This document shows, piece after piece, positions 10,035-21,231 of a stretch of DNA of 64,000 nt. A program made the translations under genes and the position numbers. Origin of the DNA: Ephemerocybe angulata (Eukaryota; Basidiomycota; Agaricomycetes; Agaricales; Psathyrellaceae); the NCBI GenBank assembly GCA_013368325.1, contig JAACJK010000120.1, positions 1 to 64,000 on the forward strand, read 5' to 3'. Each line of letters opens with the position of its first letter. The stretch's first letter is position 1. The notes under the pieces were generated by a model that saw only the letters and a list, made by a program, of their open reading frames with translations, was not told the origin of the DNA and did not search any database.

Positions 10035-13000
10035 ATGATTATTAGGCATCGCCAACGCGGCTCCCCTTACGACCGTCCAGCCAACCCTAAGCTTGATGTT
10101 CTTTGCTATTGCCGATCACACTGCTCAACATTCGACCGCAAAACAGGACGATATGAGAGTACAGGACAAACAGTATCACGGAATACAAGGTCCAACCACG
10201 TCAGGGATGATCGTATCGCAGGGTACTTGAACCCCAGCGCCCACTCACCGCAAAATCCCGTCGGTTTGTCGACTGGCGACGGGCCATTGACTTCTGTTAC
10301 TTTTGATCAGAGAGGGAGGAATATACTACTCGACCGACAGCGAGCTACGGGACCAAGCAGCGCACTAGCTCGAACCCAAGCGTCCGACTTCTCGACGCTT
10401 GTCACGCTTGAACTCCAGTGGCTTCTAGAGGCCCCTCTAGTCGGGCATGGAAAGGCGTTGGTCTTTCGACGTGATCCAAAGACGTCGGGTCCCTTTTCTA
10501 AAGATCATCTGGACAGATCTAGGCCTAACACTGGACTACACTCCCTGCAAACCAGCCCCATCGTTAATCGAGCCTTCCTGGATGCTGAAAATCGATGTAA
10601 CCAGCTTCAAAATCACCTTAGAGGGGAAGGGAGACATTACGACTGGGAAAGAGAAGTAACCCTGCTTCTCACTCGACTCGACCGAGAAAAAGAGCTCCAA
10701 TGGATATCTCAACGGGGATCTACGATTGAACATTCAATCATCGTCGTCACAGGTGCGTTGGATTGGGGCCTAGCGCCAATCCAGCAACACCTCGAGCGCC
10801 TGTTCGGCTCGTTCCGGCTTAGTCATGCTTAGTCAGCATCGAGGTCTTCCTGTTCTGGATGTCGTAGTCTAGACAATCTCATCTTGCTTCGCTACGGCGA
10901 TCTCGTCTCGACTTCCGAGCATCCTCGACATCAGCGCAGACCATTCCATCTGGTGACAACAGCGCTTTCTTACTCCACGCTTCGCTTCTTGTTTGGTCGT
11001 CTAAGTCGAAAGTCGAAATCGTCGTTTGTCGTCGCCGTCGTCGTCGAAAAATTTTCAGCATAGCCACAACTGGCGCCTAGAAAGAAGATCTTGCCGCCGC
11101 GCGACCCGTCTACGGGCCATTTCATTCGTAGGGAAGAACCTCCCGAGTCTCCAGCAGCGGTTCCCACACCGCCTAGCACGCCGCCTCAGGTACCGAAGAG
11201 GTTCCTCGACGACGATCACTTCTCGACGCCGCCATCAACCCTTCGTGCGTTTGCACCCGGACCTCGAAGCGCTTCGCCTCAGGATACAACGATGGCGTCT
11301 CAGTTCACCGCCGAGCCTTTCACAGGCGAAGATCCCGACGTTAATCCCCAGGACTTTCTGCGCGCCTTCCGGCGCGCCGTCCTCGCCGACGCGTCGCGTG
11401 TCGCCCAGTTCCCCGATTTTCTTGCCGCCCAGTCGGAGGCCGATACCTGGTACACCGGGCTTGCGGAAGACGTCAAGACCTCATGGGAGAAGACGGAGAC
11501 CGCGTTTAACACGCGCTGGCCGAAGAAGTTAGTGGTGGTGAAGTCGAGGGCGAAGTTTGAGGAGGAGCTGTTGGCTACGAAGATGAAGGAGAGTGAGATG
11601 GGTCAGACGGTGCTCGTGGGGAAGAGGGAGGTCGCGACTCACGTCGCGTGGGCAGATAAGGTAGAGCCGCTCGCTATCGGTGCCGATGTGTACGAGCTAT
11701 CGATTTTGCTCAGCACCGTTGTGAAGCACCTCCCGCTGGCGCTTAGGGTAGCGACGGCTGGGGAACAGTCGTCGTGGAAGGAGTTCTTGGCGGCGGTTAG
11801 GAAGGTGGAGGCGGATACGTTGGTGGATGGTTCGGCGGTGGGAAGGAAGGTGGATGAGTTGGAGAAGAGGCTCATGGCGAAGATTGCTGGCTTGTCGGCT
11901 CCTGCTTCGCCGACTGCGAGCGTTCGTCGCGCGTTCGCGGCGGCCGCCATTTCTACGCCTTCGCCGGTGTCGGTCGCCGCTACGCCCGCCAGTGTGAACC
12001 CGCTGTTCACGACTGGGGGTGGTCGGGGCAATCTCTTCAACGCTCAGCTCTCGACCCCGTCGCGCCGTGGCCCTAGGACTCCGACTGCTCCAGCTACGCC
12101 GGCGTCTCGCGCCGCTCTCCTGCAGCGCACCAAGGAGTTGCCGCACCACCCTGCTACCGAGGAGGGTCGGCGGCTCCATGGCCTCCAGCAATTGGCGTGG
12201 GTCGAGAAGCACGGTGTGAACGCGTGGGTGGACGAGACGACCCCGTACCCCCTTCGCCCCGGGACGATGCCAGTTAATTCTGGCGAGTGCTTTAGGTGCG
12301 GGATGATGGGCCACCAGGGCTCTGGGTGCCCCGTTCCGCCGAAGGACCAGCTGCATCTGACAGAGCAGAAGTGGCGGGTGGTGTGCGCGCGCGGTCTGCG
12401 CGAACCCACCGATGTTCGCTACGTCGCCATTTCGGACTATGGACACACGGCGCCGTACGCCGCGGATTCGGAAGAGGAAGGGGATCAGGGAAACGGGGAG
12501 GGATCGTCAACGTAGACGCTGCGGCGTTGTCGGTCCCGTTGGAGAAGGAGAGGCAGGTCGTGGCTGGGGGTGATCAAGCCGCAAAAGCGTTCGAGTACAT
12601 ACCTCATGTATTCGATACAACGCAACGAGACGTGTTCGACCTGTACGCAGTGGGGGAGTCGTCGAAGGATATGAGTGGGGAGCGTCCGTTCGTGCATGGT
12701 ATCGGGCTTGAGGGTGTAGGTTGCACACCGGTGGTCACGGCGCTCTTTGACGAGGGCGCGCTAGCCTCGGTAATGTGTTCGCGGGTGTACGAGAGGGAGA
12801 AGGGCAAGGTGGGGAGGTTGCGGCCTTCCAAGCGGTGGTTTCGTATGGCGGACGGGTCGGTGGTTCAGGGTCGTGGGAGGTGGACAGGGTGGTTTAAGTT
12901 GGGTGGAGTGCGAGCATGGGGCTCGTTTGAGGTGTTCGACAGTGGCGGCGGGTGGGAGTTCTTGTTTGGGAAACCTCTCATGCGCGCCTTTAAGGTCGTT

Positions 13001-16000
13001 CATGATTTTGAGGTCGACGAGGTCGTGGTGCGAGATGCGTGCTCTACTGCGCACCTCACCAATCAGTGGGGGAAGCCGGTGAGCGTTGAGGCGGCGGTGG
13101 ATGTTGTGGTGGTCGCTGGTGCGGCCGACGGCGCTGGGAGCAGCGTCGAGGCCGGCGGCGAGGCGGTGATGGCTGTGGGTGGGGCTAAGGGTGCGGATGG
13201 GGGCACTGACGCCCGAGGCGGGGATGGTGTGGCACCGGCGGCGGCTGCGAGTGGTAGAGAGGCTGCTGCAGCCGCTGTTGGGTGTGCGGATGAGGCGCCG
13301 AGGCGCAGGGCGTGGGTGGAGGAGGTGGTGGACGAGGAGGCCGACTACACGCCGGTGTGCGTGGTAGGGGATGGGCCGGGGATGGGTGACGGTGGTGAGG
13401 GCGATGTAGAGGTGATGGTGGACGGATTAAGTGGGGACGGTTTGTTCTCTCGTCGTACGGACCCGTTCGCGCAAGCGCGGGTCGACGAGATCCTGCGGAA
13501 CGTGACTCTCGGTGATGACCTCTCGCTGCGTCAACGCGAGGAGGTGCAGTCCCTGATACGGGAGTTTGCGGACTGTTTCGCTCTTTCGGTCGGCGAGGTT
13601 CTCCCCGTTGAGGGGGCCGTTCACAAGCTCAACATCCCGGAGGGCACTACCTTTTCTCGGAAGGTTCACCAACGCCCTCTCTCGCCGCCGCAGCGCCAGT
13701 ATCTCAACACGAAGATAGACGAGATGTTAGCAGCTGGGATCATCGAGCCATGCGAACCGTCGCAGGTGAAGTGTGTCTCGCCCACTACGATGGCTCAGAA
13801 GGCGCACGAGGGGGTCGGGCTTTCTCTGGAGGAGCTCCAGCATCGGGTTAACGACCAGTGCGTTGCTGCGGGCTTGCCGACTCATTTTCCCCTCCCACCT
13901 CGCCCAGTTCAGGACGAGGAGGTTGCGCCGGGTGTTGGTACGGCGGGTGCGCCGGGTGTTGGTACGGCGGGTGCGCCTCCGAAGTGGCGCATCTGTCAGA
14001 ACTTCTCGCAGGTGAATCGAGTCACGGAGATCGCGCCTATGCCTCAGGGCGATATCAGGTCTAAACAGCTTCGCCTCAGTGGGAAGCGTTGGGTTTCGCT
14101 CTTCGACTTTGCGGCCGGGTTTTATGCTGTGGAGGTGGACATCGATTCTCGCCCGTACACGGCGTTCTACGTGGAGGGACGGGGTTACTTCTGGTATCCC
14201 CGTATGCCGTTCGGTTTGACGGGCGCTCCTTCGACGTTCGCTCAGATGACGGCAGAGGCGTTGCACGATTTGCTGGTGGCGGAGGTTATGGAGTTGTTTG
14301 TGGATGATGGAGGTACAGCGGCGGACGAGTTTGACGAGATGCAAGGGAAGCTGAGGCGGATATTGACTAAGGTGCGCGAGAAGGGACTGTCGTTGTCGGC
14401 GAGTAAGACCGAGCTCTACATGACGATGGCGGTCTTTGCTGGGGCTTCGGTGGGGAAGAATGGGGTTCAGCCTGATGCTCTGAAGCTCACGGCTATCGTT
14501 AACTGGCCTGTTCCTCACAACGCGATGAATCTCGCTGCGTTTTTGGGTCTCGCTGGTTGGTTCCGGGACTTGATCAAGGGTTATGCATTGGTGGAGAAGC
14601 CTCTGCGTGATCTATTGCACAAGGTGGATTTACCGGGGAAGTATACGAAGTCTACGTACCGAAGTAGGATGGAAGGATGGAAGTTGGAAGGGAGGTGGGG
14701 TCCGGAGCACGATGCGGCGTTCGTCCAGCTCAAGGCCATTCTGACGTCCGAGCCGGTGCTGCGCAACCCGGCGTTTGACGGGAGGCCGTTTATCGTAACG
14801 AGTGACGCCTGTCAGGATGGGTTTGGCGCAGTTCTCGCGCAGTGGTTCTCGACGGCCCTCCCGAGTGGAAAGACGGTTCGGAAGCTACACCCCATTGCGT
14901 TTGCGTCGAAGAGGACGTCGAAGTCCGAGGCGAAGTATAAACCGTTCCTCCTGGAGTTCGCGGCGCTCAAGTTCGCGTTGGATAAGTTCTCCGACACGAT
15001 TTGGGGTTTCCCGGTTGAAATCGAGACGGATTGCCAGGCGCTGCGAGACGTGCTCACCAACGATAAGCTGAGCGCTACTCACGCTCGCTGGAGAGATGGC
15101 ATTCTTAGCCAGCAAATCGTCGACGTGCGCCACGTACCTGGGAAGACGAATGTGGTGGCGGATGGGTTGAGTCGAATGGGTGAAGGTGTGGCGAAGGTTG
15201 AGGGTGACGGGAGCGAGTGGACAGTGGTGGAGGACTGGGAGGTGGTGGCCGGGCTCGCGCACGACATATTCTCGGTCACGGCGATGGCTGAGTCGGCGGT
15301 GATGCTGGCGCTGCTCCTGGAGCGCTTTAAGGACGAGGCTATGTTCTTGGAAGTTCTGGGTGCGATCGGGGAGTTGGATGTCGGGTCTTCGGAGCGTGCG
15401 CGAGCGCGTGCCGAACACCGCGCCGAGGGATACATGGTTGAGGGAGGGAAGTTGTGGCGGTTGGGTAATGGGAAGAGGATGCGTGGACGGTCTCGGGTTG
15501 AATGTGTGATGAGGGCAGAGGCGACGGAGTTGGCGCAGTTGGAGCACCTCGCTGGAGGGCATTGGGGTCGGGATGCGGTGAAGCGGCGGTTGATGGACAC
15601 CATCTAGTGCCCTGGTCTCGACGCGTGCATTATCGAGGGCATTAAAGGGTGTGGGTACTGTAAGAACTTCGGTTTGACTCACCTCCACTCGAAGCTTCAG
15701 CCCATTACGCGCCGCCACCCACTCGAGCTTCTTGTTGGTGATTATCTCTCGATGCCGACAGGCTCTGGCGGTTATCATACCCTGGGCGTCTATCTTGACG
15801 TCTATTCGCAGCATATGTGGGCTTTCAAGTACAAGTCGGCGGGTACAGCGAAGACGACGGTGGACTCGCTGCGGGTTATCTTCCAGAATTTCGTCGCGCC
15901 GGAGTGCTTTATGTCGGATGGAGGGACTCATTTCGATAACCAGGCGGTTAGGGATTTCTGTGGTGAGTGGGGTACGGAGACGGAGGTGGTGGCCGCGTAC

Positions 16001-19000
16001 TCGCCTTGGGTCAATGGGCTCGTGGAAGGCGGGAACAAGATCCTGCTTCATGTTTTGAAGCGGCTCTGTGCGCCGAACCTGGGCGAGGATGACTACGAGG
16101 AGGTGGACGAGACGAAGCTCTTACGCGATTGGCCGAAGCATCTCGACGAGGTGCTTCAAATCATCAATAGGCGTGTGCTCCCGGCTTTCGACTTCTCGCC
16201 GAAGGAACTCTTGCTGGGTTTGGTCGTGAATACCCCGCGTACGCCGGCGACGGAGCGCGTTCAGGAGGTGGGAGTTGATGATGTGGCGTGCCAGATGGCG
16301 TACGTCGCACAGCAGCGGCTGGACGGTTATGCGGCGGCGGTTCAACATGCGGTGTCGCGCAAGTCCGTCTTCGACCGGCGGCTGGCTGCAAGGGGCGGTG
16401 AGGTTGTGTTTCGGCCCGGGCAGCTGGTACAGGTCCATCGGAACGACCTCCTGTACACGTTCAAGACCGAGAAGAAGCTCCTTCCGCGTTGGTCGATCCC
16501 GAGGAGAGTCGTTTCACGCATCCTGAACTCGTACACGCTCGCAACTCTGGGTGGGGAATTGATGCCGGGGAAGTTCAGTGCGCGGCGGTTGCGCGAGTTT
16601 GTCCCCAAGGTGGGTACTCAGTTGGAGAGGGATCAGCTTCGTGTGCAGGCTGAGGTGGATGCGGCGGAGGCGTTGCGGAGAAAGGAGGAGGCCGTGCGCG
16701 TGGACGGACTGAGGGCTGGCGGTCGTGCGGCGGCGGCGGCGGTTTCAGACGGGGACGGAGATGAGAGTGAAGACGAGTTCTTTGACTGCGAGACGGGGGC
16801 AGACTAGTTCGGCAGATGTTTGGGGATGTTGGGGCGGTTTCTGGCGGCCACTTGGCCATTTTCTGAGGTCCGTTCTTCGTAGCGTACCTTTTTGGTTCTC
16901 TGTTCACACTCTTTTCTTTTGCTTCACACTTTTGTTCTGACTTTCTCTGGGTCTTGTCTACGTGGCTACGACTTTCTTTTGTCGCGTCGGGACGACGCTT
17001 TTTTTGTGGGGGGCACATGGATTGGGGCCTAGCGCCAATCCAGCGACACCTCGAGCACCTGTTCGGCTCGTTCCGGCTTAGTCATGCTTAGTCAGCATCG
17101 AGGTCTTCCTGTTCTGGATGTCGTAGTCTAGACAATCTCATCTTGCTTCGCTACGGCGATCTCGTCTCGACTTCCGAGCATCCTCGACATCAGCGCAGAC
17201 CATTCCAGCGTCCATGGCTTTCCAGACCTAGTAGTACACTCTTACTGAGCACAGCACCTCAGAACATCATTTCACCCGCCTAGAGTCCTTTCCTCCCGCG
17301 ATTATTGCGGTCGGACTTTCCCTTGCTGTTCTGCAATTCCACTACCACTCGCCACGTAGGGCGATGGCAGTTCAACTAAGGGCACTGCAGGATATATGTC
17401 GCCTTTCTGGTACCCCTCCCACGATCCTAGCGCAGATCCCAAAGAATCCCACAACCTTCCTCGATCATCTTCGTATCGAACCCCTTCTCCGCGTCTACAT
17501 ATCCTGTCCGAATTGTAAAAGCATATACCTCCAGCAACCAAACGATAACGACAACTCTCCACCAATCTATTGCACCTTTCGGCCCACTTCAGATGTACAG
17601 CTGTGTGGCGAGCGACTGTGGAAGGAGGTTGGAATTTCTCGACAACCCTCTTCACCGTCTCCCAGGGTGAAATTCTACTTCCAGGACCTCAAAGCGTGGC
17701 TGGGCTTCATGCTTTCGCGTAAAGGGATTGAGGACTCCCTCGTCATGGATCCTGACGCACTGTGCTCCAATCCACTGGACAACGCTTTCAACTACCCTTT
17801 ATATCGCGACCTCAAAGATCACCAAGGTCAAGCCTTTCTCCCAGGTCCGCCTGGCGAACTTCGCCTCATCTTCAGTTTTTCTCAAGACAGCTTTAACCCC
17901 TTGCAGATGAAGACGGCGAAGCAGAACGTCTCGTCAACAGGCCTTTGGTTGGTGTTGATGAACTTGCCTTTGCATCTGCGACACCTACGGCAAAACATGT
18001 ATCTGGTGGGGGTCATCCCGGGCCCAGGGAAGCCTTCGAAAGAGAAGATCAACCCGTACGTTCAGCTCATCGTCGACGATTTCTCGGACGCTTGGAATCC
18101 TGGCATTTTCGTCTCCCGCACCCACAATTGTCCTCAGGGAAGGAAGTGTAAGAGCATGGTTGTGCCTCTGGTGTGCGACATGTTGGCTGCTCGCCAAACC
18201 ATTGGGCATCCCTCCTCTCCCAAGGCGCACGACTTCTGCACCGCCTGCGACCTGGACCAAGATGATATCGACTGCATCGACCCTACGAAATGGCCAGCCA
18301 TGGATCTTGAGCACATTTGCCACTATGCCACGCTATGGAGGGACTCAGACAACAACAAGGAAAGAGAATCCATCTTCGAGCGTTGCGGTTGGAAATGGTC
18401 CCCCTTATTTGAGCTCCCGTATTGGAATCCCATCAAGTTCACGATGGTCGACCCAATGCATGCATTTGACCTCAACCTCTTCAGCAATCACGTTCGCGAG
18501 CTGTTCCAGATCGATCTCTCAAGCTTGGGAGGTGACCGAAGCAATACAAAGGCCCTGCAGCCCCGTTCCAAGCGTGCTCCTGCAAAAGAGGCGAAAACCG
18601 TTAAGCGAGCAGTCGCCCTCATTCACGAGAATGGACCTGATCTCCTGGAGAGTCTCCTCTCATTCTCAAGGAAGATTCTATACACCGTCTGCGAAGATTT
18701 CCATATACGCGAGCGAGACGACATCCTTGGAACCCGGTGGATTTTAGCAAACATGATTTGGGATTGGGTACGTTCACAGTGATATGTTGAAACATGTAGG
18801 CGAAACTGAATACTTACCACCCTCGCTACCAGCGCCAACACAATGTTCCGTTGGAGCCTCCTCCTGATGTTGAAGCCCGCTCTTCCGTTGCGTCCGACTC
18901 GGAGGTATCTGACTCTGATGTCGAGGATGTTGGATCGAGTTCCCTGCCTGCCAAACTGATTCGAGCTGCAAGAGTTATGCTCGACCCGAATAGCAGCGAG

Positions 19001-21005
19001 CCCGCTATGGAGAATGCTTACAAGGATGTTACAAAGAAGGCTCTGCTTCAACTATGTCGACGCATCTCTCTCGATGATCAAACCTTCGCAACTAAATCCA
19101 AACACAAAGCGTTCCAGGCGATTGTTAAAGCGGCAAGTCTTCGTGTCAACTAAATAGTATAACTGTTAACGTCTCTGCATTTCAGGTCAGAGACGACATT
19201 CACATCAGCGCTCAAGCAAGTCTCCGGGACCTTCTCGATGAAACCGAATCAGGCGAGGCGGTGGTGGCCAATTGCTCGGATGTCACCCAGTCTAGCATTG
19301 AGGAGGAAGCAGAGGGAGAGGAGGACGTTGAGGATGATAGGGTGGATCCAAAAATCATCTTGCTTGGGAAGCACCTCCTCGATAGGAATGCAGATGAATC
19401 CAGTCAGAGGAAGGTATACGATTCCACAACTAAGAAGCATATGATTGCAATTTGCGGGGCTGTCTCCATTGATACCAAGGAGATCTCGACAGCGCAGAAG
19501 CGAGATGTCTTCCAGTTTCTTCGTAACATGGTACGCATTTCCAGTTGCTAATAGCCCCATAGTAATCCTGACCTGGAGTCAAATTGAACAAGGTCAATGG
19601 TGACGCTGAAATATACCAACGGTTGGGACAGTTTCTGGAAGACACAGAGCGAGAAGCAAACACGCCTCGAGGCGCAGTGCTAGGGAAGGATATTCAAGGA
19701 GCAATATGGGCAGATATGAAGCGAACGATATTGCCCAGCTGGGTCACTCCTGCACCTCCCAACTGGGGTACGGCGTCGCGAGGAAAGCTATCCGCCGATA
19801 ATTGGAGGGTCATTTGCACAATACACCTGCCGATAACCCTCATCTGGCTCTGGAGAAATGAGCAAGACAGGAAACGAAAGCTACTGGACCATTTCATGGA
19901 CCTTGTTTGTGCTACGCGACTTGCAAATACACGGTCGCTGAAACCTGGGCAAATCGATGCCTTCGAGACGCACATCTTCCGATATGTTGCAAACATCGTA
20001 CCCCTGTATCCATCGGAACGCCTGAAGCCGGTTCACCATACTGTACTCCACCTTCCCCCCCAGTTGCGATATGCCGGGCCTGTTCCTTCATACAGTTCCG
20101 CCCACTATGAACGGTATATCGGATCTTTTCACAGAATGAATACAAACCAGACCATCGGTCAGTTGAAGTCTTTCTATGACGATCCCAGTATCTCATCTCA
20201 TGTTTGGACGAACAGGTGAAATTGAGGGGACGTTCATGAAATCTTCGATCCGGAGCGCCAATCTGTACGCTCGGCTGGCAGACGACCAGCGCGTTCGGGA
20301 GCTCGTCCCAGAAATGGTTGCGAAGATAGAAACTTTTGCGGCAGAAGAATGCAGCACAGACAAGCTCCTCAGCTACATTGACCCGGAAAATCCAATCACA
20401 ACCTCACGTACGGGTGTCTGTGGTTTGAATGAGGACCACTGGAGTCTGTTCTGCCGCGACGCCTCTGACGGAATGCCTCGGATGCCACAACGTCGCTACT
20501 TGCGCGCATTCACGTCTATTCACTTCCGCGGGGTCCAATACTCCACCTCCACCTCCCATATACCTCGCAATAGCAACATCATCTTTCAAGATCCCAGCGC
20601 ACCGTCCAAAGCTATCGCTGCTGCCATTATAGCACTCGTTGAGTACGACGACGGCGCCGCAACAGATCATGATCAGCATTACATGCTTGTCGACCCACTT
20701 GTTCCCATCTCTTCGCAGACGGATCCATATAGGCGGTACGGAGCTGCAGCTGGCTTTCTGTGCCGGCGCTCACTTGAAACATGTCACCGTTTTGTTCCTC
20801 TGGCTTCTCTCGTCTCACACATTGCTCTGACACCAATGGATAACACCGATATGTGCCATGTTCTTCCGATAGATCGAGTGAGTATATCGTCTACAATTGT
20901 CTCCACGGCGTACTAACCTGAATGGACATTCATCAGCTCACAATAATGGAAAACGTTGAAGGCTTCAATCCAACCTGGGAGAGTGTCCTTGATCATGACG
21001 AGTAG
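10035..21005 (+). CDS. Tnp2/Plavaka-like CACTA (EnSpm) transposase, interrupted by an LTR retrotransposon in an intron
   Basis: The exons are about 10035-10752, 17284-18767, 18833-19132, 19186-19530, 19593-20157, 20216-20877 and 20937-21005, and all join in frame. The first carries a Cys-rich start (VLCYCRSHCSTFD) and VSRNTRSNH, as at the N-terminus of fungal Tnp2 proteins. The second holds the Transposase_21 (Tnp2) signature: FSFSQDSFNP, LMNLPLHLR, VGVIPGPGKPSKEKINPY and LPYWNPIKFTMVDPMHAF. Exons 5-6 contain LPSWVTPAPPNWG and the split motif NTNQTIG/EIEGTFMKSSIR. The enzyme would cut and paste its own element through a DDE-type reaction in the nucleus. The intron after 10752 was originally about 78 bp. 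It now holds a complete Ty3/gypsy element and spans 6531 bp. The intron at 19133 has a GC donor (GCAAGT). No frame-breaking lesion is visible in the exons. The first ATG is uncertain. Confidence 0.8.
10755..10758. repeat. target-site duplication, left copy (GCGT)
   Basis: GCGT directly precedes the 5' LTR and recurs at 17208-17211 directly after the 3' LTR. It is part of the transposase intron donor. Confidence 0.8.
10759..10948 (+). repeat. 5' LTR of the gypsy element
   Basis: This 190-bp LTR begins TGGATTGGGGCC and ends CAGACCATTCCA. It matches 17018-17207 at all but two positions. It should carry the element promoter and the R region, but no TATA box is obvious. Confidence 0.95.
10951..10964 (+). 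other. candidate primer-binding site of the gypsy element
   Basis: TGGTGACAACAGCG starts two bases after the 5' LTR. It begins with TGG, as expected for pairing with the CCA end of a tRNA. The matching tRNA was not identified. Confidence 0.55.
11292..12515 (+). CDS. gypsy Gag protein (407 aa from this ATG)
   Basis: The frame is open from before 11091, and the first ATG in it is 11292 (MASQFTAEPFTGEDPD). Residues 1-130 resemble the capsid-like part of Gag, with PQDFLRAFRR and TWYTGLAED. A middle Ala/Pro/Thr-rich linker follows. Near the C-terminus is one zinc knuckle of the form C-x2-C-x4-H-x4-C (CFRCGMMGHQGSGC), which binds RNA. The frame closes with TAG at 12513. Gag would form the cytoplasmic particle in which reverse transcription occurs. 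Pol lies in the -1 frame and overlaps the end of gag. Confidence 0.85.
   Translation: MASQFTAEPFTGEDPDVNPQDFLRAFRRAVLADASRVAQFPDFLAAQSEADTWYTGLAEDVKTSWEKTETAFNTRWPKKLVVVKSRAKFEEELLATKMKESEMGQTVLVGKREVATHVAWADKVEPLAIGADVYELSILLSTVVKHLPLALRVATAGEQSSWKEFLAAVRKVEADTLVDGSAVGRKVDELEKRLMAKIAGLSAPASPTASVRRAFAAAAISTPSPVSVAATPASVNPLFTTGGGRGNLFNAQLSTPSRRGPRTPTAPATPASRAALLQRTKELPHHPATEEGRRLHGLQQLAWVEKHGVNAWVDETTPYPLRPGTMPVNSGECFRCGMMGHQGSGCPVPPKDQLHLTEQKWRVVCARGLREPTDVRYVAISDYGHTAPYAADSEEEGDQGNGEGSST
12488..12494 (+). promoter_or_regulatory. -1 ribosomal frameshift heptamer GGGAAAC
   Basis: The heptamer fits the X XXY YYZ rule exactly in the gag frame (G GGA AAC, with GGA at 12489 and AAC at 12492). It lies 18 bases before the gag stop codon and inside the overlap with the pol frame. 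Slipping back one base gives GGG AAA CGG and enters pol. A weak hairpin may form around 12515-12535, but its spacing is longer than usual. Confidence 0.7.
12489..16807 (+). CDS. gypsy Pol polyprotein, interrupted by one in-frame stop
   Basis: The pol frame is open from 12296 and enters from gag at the slippery site. Domains in order are as follows. A retropepsin-like protease lies near 12749, with the motif FDEGALASVM in place of the usual D-T/S-G. Reverse transcriptase spans about 13700-14600, with SLFDFAAGFY, MPFGLTGAPSTF and the catalytic FVDD at about 14300. RNase H spans about 14760-15175, with TSDACQDG, ETDCQAL and VADGLSRM. Integrase has an H/H-C/C zinc part across 15543-15665 and then D, D and E in LLVGDYL, MSDGGTHFD and WVNGLVEGG. 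A GPY/F-like segment and an acidic tail end at TAG 16805. The internal TAG at 15605-15607 falls between the zinc-binding His pair and Cys pair of integrase, where related proteins often have Trp. It would remove the integrase core. Confidence 0.88.
13929..13976 (+). repeat. 24-bp tandem duplication in pol
   Basis: Two adjacent identical 24-bp units (GCGCCGGGTGTTGGTACGGC plus GGGT) encode APGVGTAG twice, in the linker just before the palm of reverse transcriptase. This is a length-variable spacer that does not disturb the frame. Confidence 0.85.
15605..15607 (+). other. in-frame TAG stop within pol
   Basis: The frame is open on both sides, from before 12500 to 16804. Only this codon separates the RNase H part from the integrase core. 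A single G-to-A change in a TGG codon would explain it. Confidence 0.85.
17006..17017 (+). other. candidate polypurine tract of the gypsy element
   Basis: GTGGGGGGCACA lies immediately before the 3' LTR. It is purine-rich only in its first half, so it is a weak match to a plus-strand priming site. A pyrimidine-rich untranslated stretch (16850-17005) precedes it. Confidence 0.45.
17018..17207 (+). repeat. 3' LTR of the gypsy element
   Basis: This 190-bp copy differs from the 5' LTR at two positions (CAGCGACA versus CAGCAACA, and GAGCACC versus GAGCGCC). It is followed by the GCGT target duplication at 17208-17211. Confidence 0.95.
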
Positions 21006-21231
21006 AGCGTCATATATAGCTATGACATGCCCGCCCACCTTTCATGGGTATTCTTGGAGGAGGGTATAGTCTAGAGGATGTATGCATTTTACTTTATTCT
21101 ACTTTCTAGTGGCCTACAGATATACATTTCCCCTTTGTGAGGTAAACTATGCTAGGCATAAGGACAAACACAGTGTCGGACATGAGATCATGGGAGTAAT
21201 CACATCAGCGGTCTTCCAACTTGAATTTCGG

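Larger units (their letters stand above)
10759..17207 (+). mobile_element. Ty3/gypsy LTR retrotransposon, 6449 bp
   Basis: The element is bounded by 190-bp LTRs that start TG and end CA. The two LTRs differ at two positions, both A/G transitions, so they are about 99 percent identical and the insertion is recent. A 4-bp GCGT duplication flanks it. Inside are gag, then pol in the order protease, reverse transcriptase, RNase H and integrase, which is the Ty3/gypsy order. Integrase is followed by a GPY/F-like segment, and no chromodomain is seen. The element lies in the same orientation as the transposase gene it interrupts. A single nonsense codon in pol is the only clear lesion. Confidence 0.93.
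10753..17283 (+). other. transposase intron enlarged by retroelement insertion
   Basis: The donor GTGCGT (10753-10758) is immediately followed by the 5' LTR. The rest of the intron resumes at 17208 and ends with CGCCTAG at 17283. Removing the element and one copy of the GCGT duplication leaves a 78-bp intron. Joining exon ends ACA-G and AG-TCC gives a Glu codon and a continuous frame. The donor itself is intact, so splicing over 6.5 kb remains formally possible. Confidence 0.8.

Noticed and set aside
14885..16051. 388-codon open frame on the minus strand
   Set aside because: It lies fully antisense to the RNase H and integrase parts of pol, which have clear catalytic motifs. GC-rich pol sequence leaves few stops on the other strand. 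The same applies to 13727-14518 and 11697-12446.
18768..18799. A 32-bp intron ending at 18799 in the transposase
   Set aside because: It keeps frame but is too short for this genome. The alternative acceptor at 18832 gives 65 bp with a branch-like CTGAAT and also keeps frame.
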